From Pseudomonadota bacterium (GTDB taxonomy: Bacteria > Bdellovibrionota > Bacteriovoracia > Bacteriovoracales > Bacteriovoracaceae), in NCBI GenBank assembly GCA_027488375.1, contig JAIYBW010000001.1:186001-250000 (forward strand): a DNA stretch of 64,000 bases. The letters run 5' to 3'. The notes beneath the pieces were generated by a model that saw only the letters and a program-made list of their open reading frames with translations, made no database searches and was not told the origin of the DNA. Numbering within the stretch: position 1 is the first letter of the stretch; each line of letters opens with the position of its first letter. This document shows, piece by piece, positions 53,194-62,659 of the stretch. Both the position numbers and the translations under genes were made by a program.

Positions 53194-55860
53194 TTAGTCA
53201 GTTATTCGGGTCTTCAGATCATGCAGTTTTTGTAGGGCCTGAAGAGGCGTGATATTCAGGATATCTAAGTTCTTTAAATCCTGTTCCAGAAAAGTTAAAT
53301 GCTCTGGAACAATCATTTCAATAGGAGCCTCAAGAAAATTTAGCTGAGCGTGACCAAAAGTGACTTTATCTAATAAGGCCACAGTTGAATTGTGATGGGT
53401 TTTCTCCAATTCTTTAAGGATTTCTCTCGAACGCTTCAGGACATTTTTTGGAAGTCCAGCGAGTTCGGCCACATGAATACCAAAACTTTGCGTTGCTCCC
53501 TGTTCTATTAATTCATAGAGAAACTGAACTTTTCCATTTTTCTGTTCCGTTCGAACTGTAAAGTTTTTAGCTTCTGGAAGACTATCTACGAGTTCGATCA
53601 GCTCATGATAATGAGTTGAAAAAAGAGTCATCGCTTTTAGTTCTTTCACAAAATATTCAACGAGCGCCCAAGCAATTGAGAGACCATCATAGGTACTTGT
53701 GCCGCGTCCAATTTCATCTAAAATAATTAAAGATCTCGTTGAAGCATGTCTAAGAATCTCGGCCGTCTCGGCCATCTCTACCATAAAAGTAGACTGACCT
53801 CTGATAATGTCATCTGAGGCACCAAGCCTTGAGAAAAGATAATCACAAAGCCCTAATTCAGCTTTCATGGCCGGCACAAAACAACCGAGTTGACCCAAAA
53901 ATTGAACGATGGCCGTTTCCCGCATGACAGTCGTTTTACCGGCCATATTTGGGCCTGTGATCAGACCAAAGAAAGACTTCTCATTAAGTTTAATATTATG
54001 TGTGACAAATTTGTCTTTGATATTGGATTTAATAAGAGGATGCCAGGCCCCTGAGATATCGATGATTTTTTGCTCATAGAATTGGGGACGAGTAAAACCC
54101 TCTTGGTAAGAAACCCAAGACAACGCCTGAAAGACATCGATTTGAGCAAATCTTTTCGCCACATCAAGGATGAGAGGTCCATTGTCGGCAAGTTGAAGAC
54201 AAAGACTTGAAAAAATCTGCTTTTCAAGTTTGATCAACTTATCCATGGCCGAAGTGATGTCTTTTTCAAAAGCTTCTAATTCGGCCGTAACGTAGCGCTC
54301 GTTATTGACGAGTGTTTGGCGACGTTGAAAGCTTTTAGGTACCTTTGAAAGATGAGAGTTTGAAACTTCGATAAAGTAACCAGAAATATTATTATGTTTA
54401 ATTTTTAAATTACCTATCCCCGTAGTGGATCGGTATTTAGCTTCTAACTTTAGAAGTTCATCCGCTGCTGAATGCGAGAGTGAAGCTAGGCGGTCTCTCT
54501 CTTTTGAAGAACCAGGACGAATAAGATTACCTTTATCGGGGTGTGCACCCATTTCATCTGAAATAGTTAATCGAATTTCTTGAGAAAGTTTTTTTAAAAA
54601 ATCTAAATCTTTTTTGGGTAATTTTTGGAAAAAGGTAAAACCTTCCATAAGCATTTCGTCTTCTAAGATTAAGAAAATTTCTAAGGCCCCGGCCATATTG
54701 AGAAGATCTCCGGCCGTCACTTTTTGAGTAGAAACTTTGGCCATAATTCGGTCCATATCTCTTACATCATCCAGTTTATGTCTTAATTCTTTAAGGAATT
54801 CAGTCTTACTGATTAAACTTTCAATTAAGTCGAGTCTCTTATTTATAACCTTGAGATCTGCAGAAGGGGATTGAAAATATTGTCTTAAGTATCTGGCCCC
54901 CATAGAGGTCTTTGTCTTATTCATGAATCCAAGAATTGAATTCATTTCATTTTCTCTCGACCTTGGAAATATTTCTAAACCAGAAAGTGTTGAAAACGTC
55001 ACCTTCATGTTGTCTTCATTATTGATCATTCTGAAGGGACGAAGATGGGAAATCTTTTCTATGGTTTGAGTCGATGACACATAATAACTGAGAGCACCTA
55101 AAGGTGAGAGTACCCCTTCATTCTGTGCAATTATTCCATCACGCTCATAAGTTGGAATAAGTTTTTGAATATAAAAGCTCGTATGTTTTTCTTCAAAATA
55201 TTCTTGGCTCAGATGAGTTTTTAAACAGTCCATGGATGAAAGGTAATCATCAATAATGGGAAACTTTTCCCACTGCCCTAGGTAAGAAATAAATTCTTTT
55301 GGACGAAGCATGAGGAGGCGCTCACACAGCTCTTCAACATGATTAAAACTGAGTCCAAAAAAATCACCAGTCGTAAAGTCTATGAGAACGAGAATGAAAA
55401 GATTTTTAATTTCGAAAGCTGAGGCAATGAATTTATTTTCCATCGCCGATGTTTTATCAAGATCGTAAGGCATACCTGGTGAAACAATTTGAGTCACGCC
55501 TCTTTTAACAATACCTTTGGCCTGTTTCGGATCTTCCATCTGTTCACAGATAACGACTTTTTTTCCTTGTTGAGAAATGCGATCCACATAAACTGAGGCG
55601 GCATGGTGAGGGATGCCGGCCATTGGAATAGGGGTCTCACCTAATTTTCCCCGGACCGTCAGGGAGATATTTAGAATTCTTGCGGCCTCACGAGCATCTT
55701 CAAAAAACATTTCATAAAAATCTCCCATCCTGAACATGAGTAGAATATCAGGGTATTGTTTTTTAACTTGGTAATACTGCTCCATCATGGGCGTTAGTTT
55801 TACGCCTTGATTGACAAGATCCTGTAGGGTCAAGAATTCTGGAAGTGTTTGATTTTGCAT
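53194..55860 (-). CDS. mutS: DNA mismatch repair protein MutS
   Basis: Recognises mismatches and starts methyl-directed or general mismatch repair. 888 residues (E. coli 853): mismatch-binding FRMGDFYEMFFEDA near 43-56 (Phe and Glu of the F-x-E motif), connector, lever and clamp regions, then ATPase Walker A GPNMAGKTT and Walker B ILDEIGRGTSTYDG. The C-terminal 80 residues carry the dimer/tetramer region. No good ribosome-binding site upstream of the ATG. mutL is not in the window. Confidence 0.95.
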   Translation of the reverse strand: MQNQTLPEFLTLQDLVNQGVKLTPMMEQYYQVKKQYPDILLMFRMGDFYEMFFEDAREAARILNISLTVRGKLGETPIPMAGIPHHAASVYVDRISQQGKKVVICEQMEDPKQAKGIVKRGVTQIVSPGMPYDLDKTSAMENKFIASAFEIKNLFILVLIDFTTGDFFGLSFNHVEELCERLLMLRPKEFISYLGQWEKFPIIDDYLSSMDCLKTHLSQEYFEEKHTSFYIQKLIPTYERDGIIAQNEGVLSPLGALSYYVSSTQTIEKISHLRPFRMINNEDNMKVTFSTLSGLEIFPRSRENEMNSILGFMNKTKTSMGARYLRQYFQSPSADLKVINKRLDLIESLISKTEFLKELRHKLDDVRDMDRIMAKVSTQKVTAGDLLNMAGALEIFLILEDEMLMEGFTFFQKLPKKDLDFLKKLSQEIRLTISDEMGAHPDKGNLIRPGSSKERDRLASLSHSAADELLKLEAKYRSTTGIGNLKIKHNNISGYFIEVSNSHLSKVPKSFQRRQTLVNNERYVTAELEAFEKDITSAMDKLIKLEKQIFSSLCLQLADNGPLILDVAKRFAQIDVFQALSWVSYQEGFTRPQFYEQKIIDISGAWHPLIKSNIKDKFVTHNIKLNEKSFFGLITGPNMAGKTTVMRETAIVQFLGQLGCFVPAMKAELGLCDYLFSRLGASDDIIRGQSTFMVEMAETAEILRHASTRSLIILDEIGRGTSTYDGLSIAWALVEYFVKELKAMTLFSTHYHELIELVDSLPEAKNFTVRTEQKNGKVQFLYELIEQGATQSFGIHVAELAGLPKNVLKRSREILKELEKTHHNSTVALLDKVTFGHAQLNFLEAPIEMIVPEHLTFLEQDLKNLDILNITPLQALQKLHDLKTRITD

Positions 55861-55960
55861 AGATTTTAAGGATACAAAAACTGAGAAAATTCGTCACCTT
55901 ATTTCCCCTTACAAAAGAGGGGGAAATTGATGCTTAAGTGTAGGAAATTCTTCTCATTGT

Positions 55961-55966
55961 TATAAT
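55961..55966 (+). promoter_or_regulatory. -10 box close to the lptC/lptA start
   Basis: A perfect TATAAT only 8 bases before the ATG of the next gene, with no ribosome-binding site between. If it is used, transcription would begin at or next to the start codon (leaderless mRNA). No convincing -35 is seen, so this is weak. Confidence 0.4.
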
Positions 55967-55974
55967 AGATTTCT

Positions 55975-56970
55975 ATGAAACTAAGAAATCCACGCTCCTA
56001 CGTAATCATTTTTGTTTACCTCTGCCTAAACATCCTTGTGGTTCTAGCGGCCCTTAATCAGAAATCCCAGGAAGCTAAAAGCAAGGGAAGAGGGGCCCCT
56101 CTTGCGCCAGAGTATTCAAGGATAGAAAATTTAAACTATTTCCATCTAAAAAATTCTTTACCCCAGATGTCATTAAACGCTGAAGTGATGCGGTCCCAAG
56201 GTGAAGAACTCGCAGAATTTATTTCTCCGCAAGGCGTATATAACTTTAAAGAAAAAGATAAATCACTTTCTTATCAGGCCAAGGATGGTGTGTATAAAAA
56301 ATCTAAAGACCTCATCACCTTAACGGGTGAGGTGATGATTCATAATTCTGAAGCGAAATATAAAGCGGAGAAAATTAGATATTTTTTCAAAAAGGACCTT
56401 ATTCTGGCTTCTGGTGGAGTCCACTTTGAGGGTGATGATCCTAAATCTAAAGATCATCTTGAGATTGATGCAGAAGCAATGAAAGCCAAGCCTCATCTTA
56501 AAAAGATGACTTTTAAAGGGGGAGTTAAAGGTTCTGTCCAAAGAAAGAAAAAGTATGAAGGTAAAATGACATTTTCATCTCAACAACTTGAATTCGACGG
56601 TTTAAAGTCCTTAGTGAATCTCGAAGGTGGCGTCACTTTAAGTCGCCAAGCTTATCTGATAACTGCCGGAAATGCCGATATCTATCTCGAAAACTATAAT
56701 AAAAGTCTCAAGTATTTAGTCTTTAATGACGATGTGAAAGTAACAGAAACCATCGATGGGCCCAAAGGGAAAATGTACCGAAAAGCATTTTCTGAAAGGC
56801 TAGAAGGTTATGGCCAGGAAGAGAAGATGGTTCTTTCTGGAGCGCCGAGAGTGGAAAATGGTGAAGACGTGATTAAAGGTTACAAAATAACAATCAGAGA
56901 AAAAATGGAACTTATTGAAGTTGATGATGCCATGTCTGATGTTAAAGTGCGCAAGGAAGATAAAAAGTAA
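55975..56970 (+). CDS. LptC/LptA-like LPS export protein, apparently fused
   Basis: 331 residues, nearly the sum of LptC (about 190) and LptA (about 165). One N-terminal membrane anchor (about 10-28), then repeated OstA-type beta elements: [89 protein letters not shown] and [15 protein letters not shown]. Such repeats form the periplasmic groove that carries LPS. The next genes are lptB, rpoN and hpf, the order in which lptC and lptA are normally separate. So one anchored protein probably does both jobs, or a separate lptA lies elsewhere. Confidence 0.85.
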   Translation: MKLRNPRSYVIIFVYLCLNILVVLAALNQKSQEAKSKGRGAPLAPEYSRIENLNYFHLKNSLPQMSLNAEVMRSQGEELAEFISPQGVYNFKEKDKSLSYQAKDGVYKKSKDLITLTGEVMIHNSEAKYKAEKIRYFFKKDLILASGGVHFEGDDPKSKDHLEIDAEAMKAKPHLKKMTFKGGVKGSVQRKKKYEGKMTFSSQQLEFDGLKSLVNLEGGVTLSRQAYLITAGNADIYLENYNKSLKYLVFNDDVKVTETIDGPKGKMYRKAFSERLEGYGQEEKMVLSGAPRVENGEDVIKGYKITIREKMELIEVDDAMSDVKVRKEDKK

Positions 56971-56989
56971 AAACTTAAGGATTAGTTTC

Positions 56990-57715
56990 ATGAGTGCAAG
57001 TTTTCATGCTCGAGATTTAAAAAAAACATATAACGGTCGGCAAGTTGTGAAGAATGTGAGTTTAGATGTCGAAAGAGGTGAAGTTGTAGGTTTGCTTGGG
57101 CCAAACGGAGCTGGGAAAACCACTTCTTTTTATATGATGGTTGGTCTTGTTAAGGCCGATGAGGGAATGATTAATTTACTAGATGAAAATGTAACTGAAT
57201 TGCCTTTGCACGTGAGAGCGAGAAAGGGGATTGGTTATTTGCCTCAAGAAGCTTCAGTGTTTCGTGAATTAACGGTAGAGGAAAATATTTATTCAGTCCT
57301 TGAGATTAGGGACCTCTCTGAGAAAGAAAAACAAAATGCTCTTGATAATCTGATCAGAGATTTTAGTCTCGATCACATCCGAAAATCAAAAGGGCGTGAA
57401 TTATCTGGTGGGGAGAGAAGAAGAGTTGAGATCGCTCGTTCGCTAGCTTTGGAGCCAAAGTTTGTCCTCCTGGATGAACCCTTTGCTGGTGTTGATCCTT
57501 TGGCCGTTCATGAGATTCAAAACATAATTAAAAGATTGAAGCAAAGAAATATAGGTGTGCTTATTACAGACCACAATGTCAGAGAGACATTAGGAATTGT
57601 TGATCGGGCCTATATTATGAGTCGAGGTGAGCTTCTTGTTAGTGGGACTCCTGAGGAAATAATTAATAACGAAATTGCCCGTAAGTTTTACTTAGGGGAA
57701 GAATTTAAGATGTAA
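56990..57715 (+). CDS. lptB: LPS export ABC transporter ATP-binding protein LptB
   Basis: ATPase that drives LPS extraction by LptFG. 241 residues (as in E. coli) from ATG 56990, with AAGG 9 bases upstream; an open frame from 56915 runs through the previous stop region. Walker [13 protein letters not shown]-loop in [17 protein letters not shown], signature [14 protein letters not shown], Walker [14 protein letters not shown] and His in LITDHN are all present. lptF and lptG are not in the window. Confidence 0.95.
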   Translation: MSASFHARDLKKTYNGRQVVKNVSLDVERGEVVGLLGPNGAGKTTSFYMMVGLVKADEGMINLLDENVTELPLHVRARKGIGYLPQEASVFRELTVEENIYSVLEIRDLSEKEKQNALDNLIRDFSLDHIRKSKGRELSGGERRRVEIARSLALEPKFVLLDEPFAGVDPLAVHEIQNIIKRLKQRNIGVLITDHNVRETLGIVDRAYIMSRGELLVSGTPEEIINNEIARKFYLGEEFKM

Positions 57716-57727
57716 TGAGGATGAACT

Positions 57728-59179
57728 ATGGCGATTAAGATGCATCAAGGGCTAAAGCAGACGCAAGGCCTCATGATCACGCCTCAACTCCAGCAAGCGA
57801 TTAAGCTTCTTACGCTTACTCATCTTGAAATGACAAATCTCATCTCTCAGGAGATGGTCGAAAATCCAATGTTAGAAGAAATTGATGGTGAAGTTGATAA
57901 AGGAGTTGAAGAGAATTCAACTCGAGAAGAGATGGATGCTCAAGAAGCAACATCGGATAATTTCTCAGGTCCTGAACTTATTGAGGGGTCTAAAGATACA
58001 TTTGATTGGGAAAGTTATTCAGAATCGTTTAACTCATCTTCATCCGCTCCTAACATGAAGGAAAGTAGTTCGCCAGACGATTTACCAAGTTACGAAAACA
58101 TGGTTTCAAAAGGTCAGAGCCTTCCTGAGCATCTTGAATGGCAATTAAGAATGGAAAGTTTAACGGCTGAAGAATTGAATTATGCCATGGAGCTTATTGG
58201 AAATATAAATGACGATGGCTACCTCGAAGTACCTGTCGAAGAAATTATAGCTCGTTCTAAATTAGAAAGAGATCAGGCCATCGGAATTCTAGGGTTGGTT
58301 CAACATCTTGATCCTGTAGGTTGTGGCTCTCAAAATCTTGAGGAATGTCTTGGGATTCAAGCGAGACTTTTACCTGAAAGATCACCTCTGGTTGAAATGA
58401 TTATTGAGCGTTCTCTTCAGGAGTTAGAGAAAAAAGATTATACTAAAATTTCTAAAGAATTTGGTGTTTCAAAAGAGAAAGTAAAAGAAGCTGAACTTAT
58501 TATTATGGGGCTCAATCCCAAGCCCGGCCGCTTGATATCAGCAGAAGAAACTCAATATGTAGTCCCTGATATATTTGTCGCCGAGGTTGGTGGAGAATTT
58601 GTCGTTCAAATTAATGATGAGGGAGTTCCTCGTTTAAGAGTTTCAAATCTCTATAAATCACTGATGAAAAACCAGGACAGTAATGCTGAAGCGAAAGAAT
58701 TTGTTCAAGACAAATTACGTTCGGCCATGTGGCTTATAAAGTCTATCGAGAATAGGCAAAAAACTATCTATAAAGTGGCCAACTCAATTGTTCGAAATCA
58801 ACAAGAGTTTTTTAAAAAAGGTCCAGCCTTTTTGAAACCAATGATTTTAAAAGATATTGCCAACGAAATTGGAATGCATGAATCAACAGTATCGAGAGTC
58901 ACTACGAATAAGTTTATGCACACTCCAATTGGAACATTTGAATTAAAGTATTTTTTTAATGCCGGTATTGGCGGAAAAAATGGGGGAATTGATATTGCAG
59001 GCGAAAGCTTGAAACTTAAAATTAAAGAAATGATCAGTCACGAAGATCCCAAAAGGCCGTTATCTGATCAGAAAATTTCTGAACTTTTAAGTACCAAAGA
59101 TATTATCGTTGCCCGCAGGACTGTCGCTAAGTATCGCGAGATGATGGGTATTGCTCCTTCATCAAAACGAAAAAAATAA
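57728..59179 (+). CDS. rpoN: RNA polymerase sigma-54 factor
   Basis: Sigma-54 recognises -24/-12 promoters and needs enhancer-binding ATPases. 483 residues: Gln-rich region I (LKQTQGLMITPQLQQAIKLL, about 8-27), acidic region II (about 40-110), core-binding region, helix-turn-helix (ANEIGMHESTVSRVTTNK, about 380-397) and the RpoN box ARRTVAKYRE about 465-474. AAGATGTAATGAGG precedes the ATG by a few bases. Sits between lptB and hpf, the usual position. Confidence 0.96.
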   Translation: MAIKMHQGLKQTQGLMITPQLQQAIKLLTLTHLEMTNLISQEMVENPMLEEIDGEVDKGVEENSTREEMDAQEATSDNFSGPELIEGSKDTFDWESYSESFNSSSSAPNMKESSSPDDLPSYENMVSKGQSLPEHLEWQLRMESLTAEELNYAMELIGNINDDGYLEVPVEEIIARSKLERDQAIGILGLVQHLDPVGCGSQNLEECLGIQARLLPERSPLVEMIIERSLQELEKKDYTKISKEFGVSKEKVKEAELIIMGLNPKPGRLISAEETQYVVPDIFVAEVGGEFVVQINDEGVPRLRVSNLYKSLMKNQDSNAEAKEFVQDKLRSAMWLIKSIENRQKTIYKVANSIVRNQQEFFKKGPAFLKPMILKDIANEIGMHESTVSRVTTNKFMHTPIGTFELKYFFNAGIGGKNGGIDIAGESLKLKIKEMISHEDPKRPLSDQKISELLSTKDIIVARRTVAKYREMMGIAPSSKRKK

Positions 59180-59259
59180 AAAAGGAGGGATTTGATGACG
59201 TAAGATTATAGTTAGATTATTGAGTGTGATTTGTAAAAATTTAATTTGAGGCACGTATT

Positions 59260-59649
59260 ATGAAATTAAAAATCTCTTTCAAGCATCTTAAACACACACC
59301 TGCTCTTGATCAAAGAATTAAAGAAAAATCAGAAAAATTAGAAAAGTATTTCGAAGGCAATACCTCTGTATCTTGGGTTTGCTGGGTTCACGGCGATGAA
59401 CATTGGGCAGAAATTAAAGTTCATGGCCCCAAATTTGACTTCTTTGCTAAAGCTTATGCCGATAATATGTATAAATCACTTGATCTTTGCATTGAAAAGA
59501 TTGAGAGACAATTTGAAAAACAAAAAGATATTTATAAAAATAGAATACATCATTCACCTTACCAGACTCCAAAATATCAAGAGATTGAAAGCAGAGTATG
59601 GGATGAGATAGAATTCCAAGAAAAAGAAAGAGAAGAGCAATCTGCCTAA
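59260..59649 (+). CDS. hpf: ribosome hibernation promoting factor (short HPF/YfiA type)
   Basis: 129 residues with the beta-alpha-beta-beta-beta-alpha fold: KISFKHLKHTPALDQRIKEKSEKLEKYF, an AEIKVHG strand and MYKSLDLCIEKIERQFEKQKD. Binds 30S subunits and forms inactive 100S ribosomes. The long-form C-terminal domain is absent; the tail is acidic (EIEFQEKEREEQ). Follows rpoN by 80 bases and is followed by a terminator. Confidence 0.87.
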   Translation: MKLKISFKHLKHTPALDQRIKEKSEKLEKYFEGNTSVSWVCWVHGDEHWAEIKVHGPKFDFFAKAYADNMYKSLDLCIEKIERQFEKQKDIYKNRIHHSPYQTPKYQEIESRVWDEIEFQEKEREEQSA

Positions 59650-59654
59650 AGAAA

Positions 59655-59678
59655 AAAAGGGCCTACGGGCCCTTTTTT
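59655..59678. terminator. bidirectional intrinsic terminator (hpf / PilZ gene)
   Basis: AAAAAGGGCC-TACG-GGCCCTTTTT-type stem with A-run before and T-run after, between two convergent genes. Confidence 0.92.
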
Positions 59679-59683
59679 AATTC

Positions 59684-59992
59684 TTAAAGACGTTCTATGA
59701 ATTCGGCGCCCACTTTATACTCAACCTTGAGTTCATTTAAAGATCTCACATAACGAACTCTGGCAAGCAAAGCTTCTTTTATGATCTTTCCTCCAATTTC
59801 AATAACGTAAAATTCAACACCACGTTTAAATTCATTACTTACATGAGACTTAAAACTTACTCCGCTTTGTGAAATATCAATAAGCTCAAACATTTTATAA
59901 TCATTCGCACTTTGCCCCTTGATGACAATTTTCACCCATGAGCCTGAAGGGAAAGAAAATCTTTCGTGTTCTCTATTATCAATTTCACTCAT
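59684..59992 (-). CDS. PilZ-domain protein
   Basis: 102 residues, a single PilZ domain: RxxxR as REHERF (residues 7-11) and D-x-S-x-x-G as DISQSGVSF (about 38-46), both binding c-di-GMP in active members. No other domain. Likely a small c-di-GMP effector for motility, adhesion or export. Divergent from the cobalamin-riboswitch unit. Confidence 0.88.
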   Translation of the reverse strand: MSEIDNREHERFSFPSGSWVKIVIKGQSANDYKMFELIDISQSGVSFKSHVSNEFKRGVEFYVIEIGGKIIKEALLARVRYVRSLNELKVEYKVGAEFIERL

Positions 59993-60060
59993 ACCTTATT
60001 ATAACTCTGAAAATGTCTAAAAAATAAAAAAACTATTCATTTTAAGTCCATGAATGTAGG

Positions 60061-60154
60061 CTTAAGTTATTGATTCCTAAGACCCGGAAGTTGGTGTAAG
60101 TCCAGCGCTGTCCCGCAACTGTAACCTGAATCAGGAAGCCAGATACGACTTAAG
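60061..60154 (+). ncRNA. cobalamin riboswitch
   Basis: CTTAAGT at 60061-60067 pairs with ACTTAAG at 60148-60154 (P1). Between them are the cobalamin core blocks GTAAGTCC...GCTGTCCCGCAACTGTAA and a B12 box AAGCCAGATACG at about 60136-60147. It lies directly before a BtuB-like receptor gene, so vitamin B12 would repress that gene. The downstream arm that hides the ribosome-binding site or terminates is not resolved; CCCGCGGAGG follows. Confidence 0.92.
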
Positions 60155-60183
60155 AATTGTTGACATTCCCGCGGAGGAAAATG

Positions 60184-61995
60184 ATGTCAAGGCTCATTCT
60201 TTTTGTACTTACGGCTTTCTTTTTTATTCAAGTGGCGTGGTCAAATAATATTTTTCAACTCGAAAAAGTTGAAATTTTGGCGTGGAAGGATTTCCAAAAA
60301 TTTAATTTTGGTGACACGCTTAAGCTCTCTTCAGAAGATTTTAATCATTCTTCATCTCAATCAGTAGCTGATTTACTTAAAGATCTACCTGGAATTCATT
60401 TTAGTCAAAATGGAGGGTCAGGGGGAAGAATGAGTTTATTCATGAGAGGAACTGAGGCCCGCCATGTGGTCTTTACACTTGATGGTTTAAAACTCAATGA
60501 TGTGACCAATGTTGATAGACAATTTGATGTCGCTTTTTTTTCTACCCCTCTGATCAAAGAAGTTATTATTTATAAAGGCCCCCAGGCGGTCATGCTAGGT
60601 TCTGATGCGATGGGAGGGGCGATTGAGTTTATTTCTCATAAGGGTGAAAAAGCTCCTCGCACCATCATTCAACTAAACGGAGGAAGCTTTGGCACTGTCG
60701 ATACTTCAATCAGAAGAGATTGGAGTTCTCAAAATTCATCTAGTAAAGGAACTCTTGTTTTACATCGTATGAGTACTGATGGGATCTCACGGCTGAATAA
60801 AAAAAGGTTCAATGCGCATGAAGCAGATGGAGCGAGTGTTATTCAAATGTCCTCCTCATCGACTCATCTTTGGACAAAAAATATAAATTCTGATTTTCTC
60901 ATTTCTTATCTTCGTGGGCAAAATGAATTAGATGGAACTCAGTTAGATAATTCGGTCGATAAAAGTTTAAATGATCAGTATATTCTTCAGCAAAAAACAA
61001 ATATTCAGCTCAACAGTAAGCAATCTTTTTCCTTACGTAATGGTTTAAATCGTCATCAAAGATTCTTAGATTCAATATCCCAGGGGAGTGATTCCTTTTC
61101 CGGTTCCAATATAGAGCATGAGGCCCTTTTTCGTACAAGATATCAATCTCAGGATTATCTCATGGGACTTACGGCCCAACATGAAGAATTCGTGATTGAA
61201 AAAAATCAAGAAAATTTCGATGTTGGTGCAATCTTCCTTCAATCTCGCTTTGAATTTGATGTTCTAAAACTCCAAGCTGGAATCCGCTCTGAAGAACATG
61301 TTAAATATGGGGGATTTCAAACGGGTAGTGCTGGAATGACTTACAGTCATGAGTTACATGAATTTGGCCTACAGGCTTCAAGAGGCTATAAAGCACCCTC
61401 TCTTTACCAACTTTATGCTCCTGATTTATCAGGGTCACCTGTTGGGAATCCTGACCTGGAACCTGAAAAAAATAATTCAATTGAGGCCCGCTGGAAGTAT
61501 TGGGATTCATCCGTCGGTACTGAAATCAGTGCTTTTCAAAATAATCTTTTCGATCTTATTACCTATTCATCAGGGCAAGGATATTTAAATCAGTCCACGT
61601 TTAATATTCAAGGTATGGAGTTTTCAGGGATGGGTAGGTTAGAGGATCTATTTTTACGGGTAAGCTATACCTTTCAGGATTTTATTCATCATGAGCAAGT
61701 CGTCCTCAGGCGACCCCAACAATCTTGGCTGGGCAGTCTCACTTTTTCTTTAACAGACCAATGGGAATTTCAGACAAAATTTAAGTGGTATGCACATCGT
61801 TTTGATTTAGATCCGAGTGGAGAAGCGATCAAACTCAATTCATATGAAACTTTTGATCTTGGAGTTAAATACATAATGAAAAAAGTAAGTCTTGGCCTAC
61901 AAATGAATAATCTTCTCGATCGTTCTTACGAGGAACTTTATGGTTATTCGGTGATGCCAAGATCTTACTTCTTTCATGTGGGGCTAGAAATTTAA
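60184..61995 (+). CDS. btuB: TonB-dependent cobalamin receptor, BtuB-like
   Basis: Outer-membrane receptor for cobalamin, given the riboswitch directly upstream. About 603 residues from ATG 60184 (GGAGG 6 bases upstream; an adjacent ATG 60181 has 3-base spacing). Signal peptide ending AWS-NN (about residue 22); plug domain with SQSVADLLKDLPGIHF and MGGAIEFISHKG; then a barrel with YKAPSLYQLYAPDLSGSPVGNPDLEPEKNNSIEA, a common BtuB-type block, ending HVGLEI. The N-terminal TonB box is not obvious. Its stop overlaps a convergent small gene by 4 bases. Confidence 0.88.
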   Translation: MSRLILFVLTAFFFIQVAWSNNIFQLEKVEILAWKDFQKFNFGDTLKLSSEDFNHSSSQSVADLLKDLPGIHFSQNGGSGGRMSLFMRGTEARHVVFTLDGLKLNDVTNVDRQFDVAFFSTPLIKEVIIYKGPQAVMLGSDAMGGAIEFISHKGEKAPRTIIQLNGGSFGTVDTSIRRDWSSQNSSSKGTLVLHRMSTDGISRLNKKRFNAHEADGASVIQMSSSSTHLWTKNINSDFLISYLRGQNELDGTQLDNSVDKSLNDQYILQQKTNIQLNSKQSFSLRNGLNRHQRFLDSISQGSDSFSGSNIEHEALFRTRYQSQDYLMGLTAQHEEFVIEKNQENFDVGAIFLQSRFEFDVLKLQAGIRSEEHVKYGGFQTGSAGMTYSHELHEFGLQASRGYKAPSLYQLYAPDLSGSPVGNPDLEPEKNNSIEARWKYWDSSVGTEISAFQNNLFDLITYSSGQGYLNQSTFNIQGMEFSGMGRLEDLFLRVSYTFQDFIHHEQVVLRRPQQSWLGSLTFSLTDQWEFQTKFKWYAHRFDLDPSGEAIKLNSYETFDLGVKYIMKKVSLGLQMNNLLDRSYEELYGYSVMPRSYFFHVGLEI

Positions 61996-62240
61996 GGCTT
62001 TGTCTGATGAAGCTTTTTTTTGAGACGGTCTTTTTTTAACTCCATCTCTTGTTTCTGGATTTTTTGACTTTCTCGGATTCGATCCTGATCATGGGCTTCA
62101 GAATTATACTTATTCTCACCTCGACCATCGAAGACATCCTGAGAGCGATTCATTGAGGGACTCGATTCACCAGCTCGTCTTGCCCAACTCGTTTGCAGAA
62201 AAAGAAACTGAAGAAAAAATAAACTCATGATTAATTTCAT
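61992..62240 (-). CDS. small secreted protein, charged, unknown function
   Basis: 82 residues with a signal peptide ending SWA-RR (about residue 20), then a very charged helical tail (RIRESQKIQKQEMELKKDRLKKKL). AGGAGG sits 6 bases before the ATG, a strong site. Shares 4 bases with the btuB end. Confidence 0.65.
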   Translation of the reverse strand: MKLIMSLFFLQFLFLQTSWARRAGESSPSMNRSQDVFDGRGENKYNSEAHDQDRIRESQKIQKQEMELKKDRLKKKLHQTKP

Positions 62241-62322
62241 GAATAACCTCCTGGTTCCAAAATTCTAGGCGAGGAGGAGGAAGGAGCAGATTTAAGATTT
62301 TCTAAAAGATGGAGTACCTAAA

Positions 62323-62610
62323 CTAGTTCATTTTATCTTTATCAGTTTCTTCAAAGCAGCAGGAGCCCTCGTGATGCTCTAATTCCTCGGCCAGACTATC
62401 CATATAGGCAGCCGTGACTTGGGGACCGTGGCCTAGTGATTGTGAAAGAGATTCACTTAAGGTTGGGACTATGATTTGGATATCTAGTCCCATCTCTTCA
62501 AAAAGACTAGCTTGAGCATAAGCGTTATCCATTTCTTCGATGGGGCATTCAAAAAGAAGTTGTTGAGTCTGCTTATCTAAGATCTTAACTTTCAGGATTT
62601 CTTTTTTCAT
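62323..62610 (-). CDS. small protein of unknown function with HH-EG-SCC tail
   Basis: 95 residues; N-terminal beta strands (EILKVKILDKQTQQLLFECPIEE) then a helical middle (SQSLGHGPQVTAAYMDSLAEELE) and a Cys/His-rich end HHEGSCCFEETD that could bind a metal. No family recognised. No clear ribosome-binding site. Confidence 0.55.
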   Translation of the reverse strand: MKKEILKVKILDKQTQQLLFECPIEEMDNAYAQASLFEEMGLDIQIIVPTLSESLSQSLGHGPQVTAAYMDSLAEELEHHEGSCCFEETDKDKMN

Positions 62611-62659
62611 AGTGAGATGTTAAATTGATCATTAAACTTTTGTCAAAGACCGGTGAATC

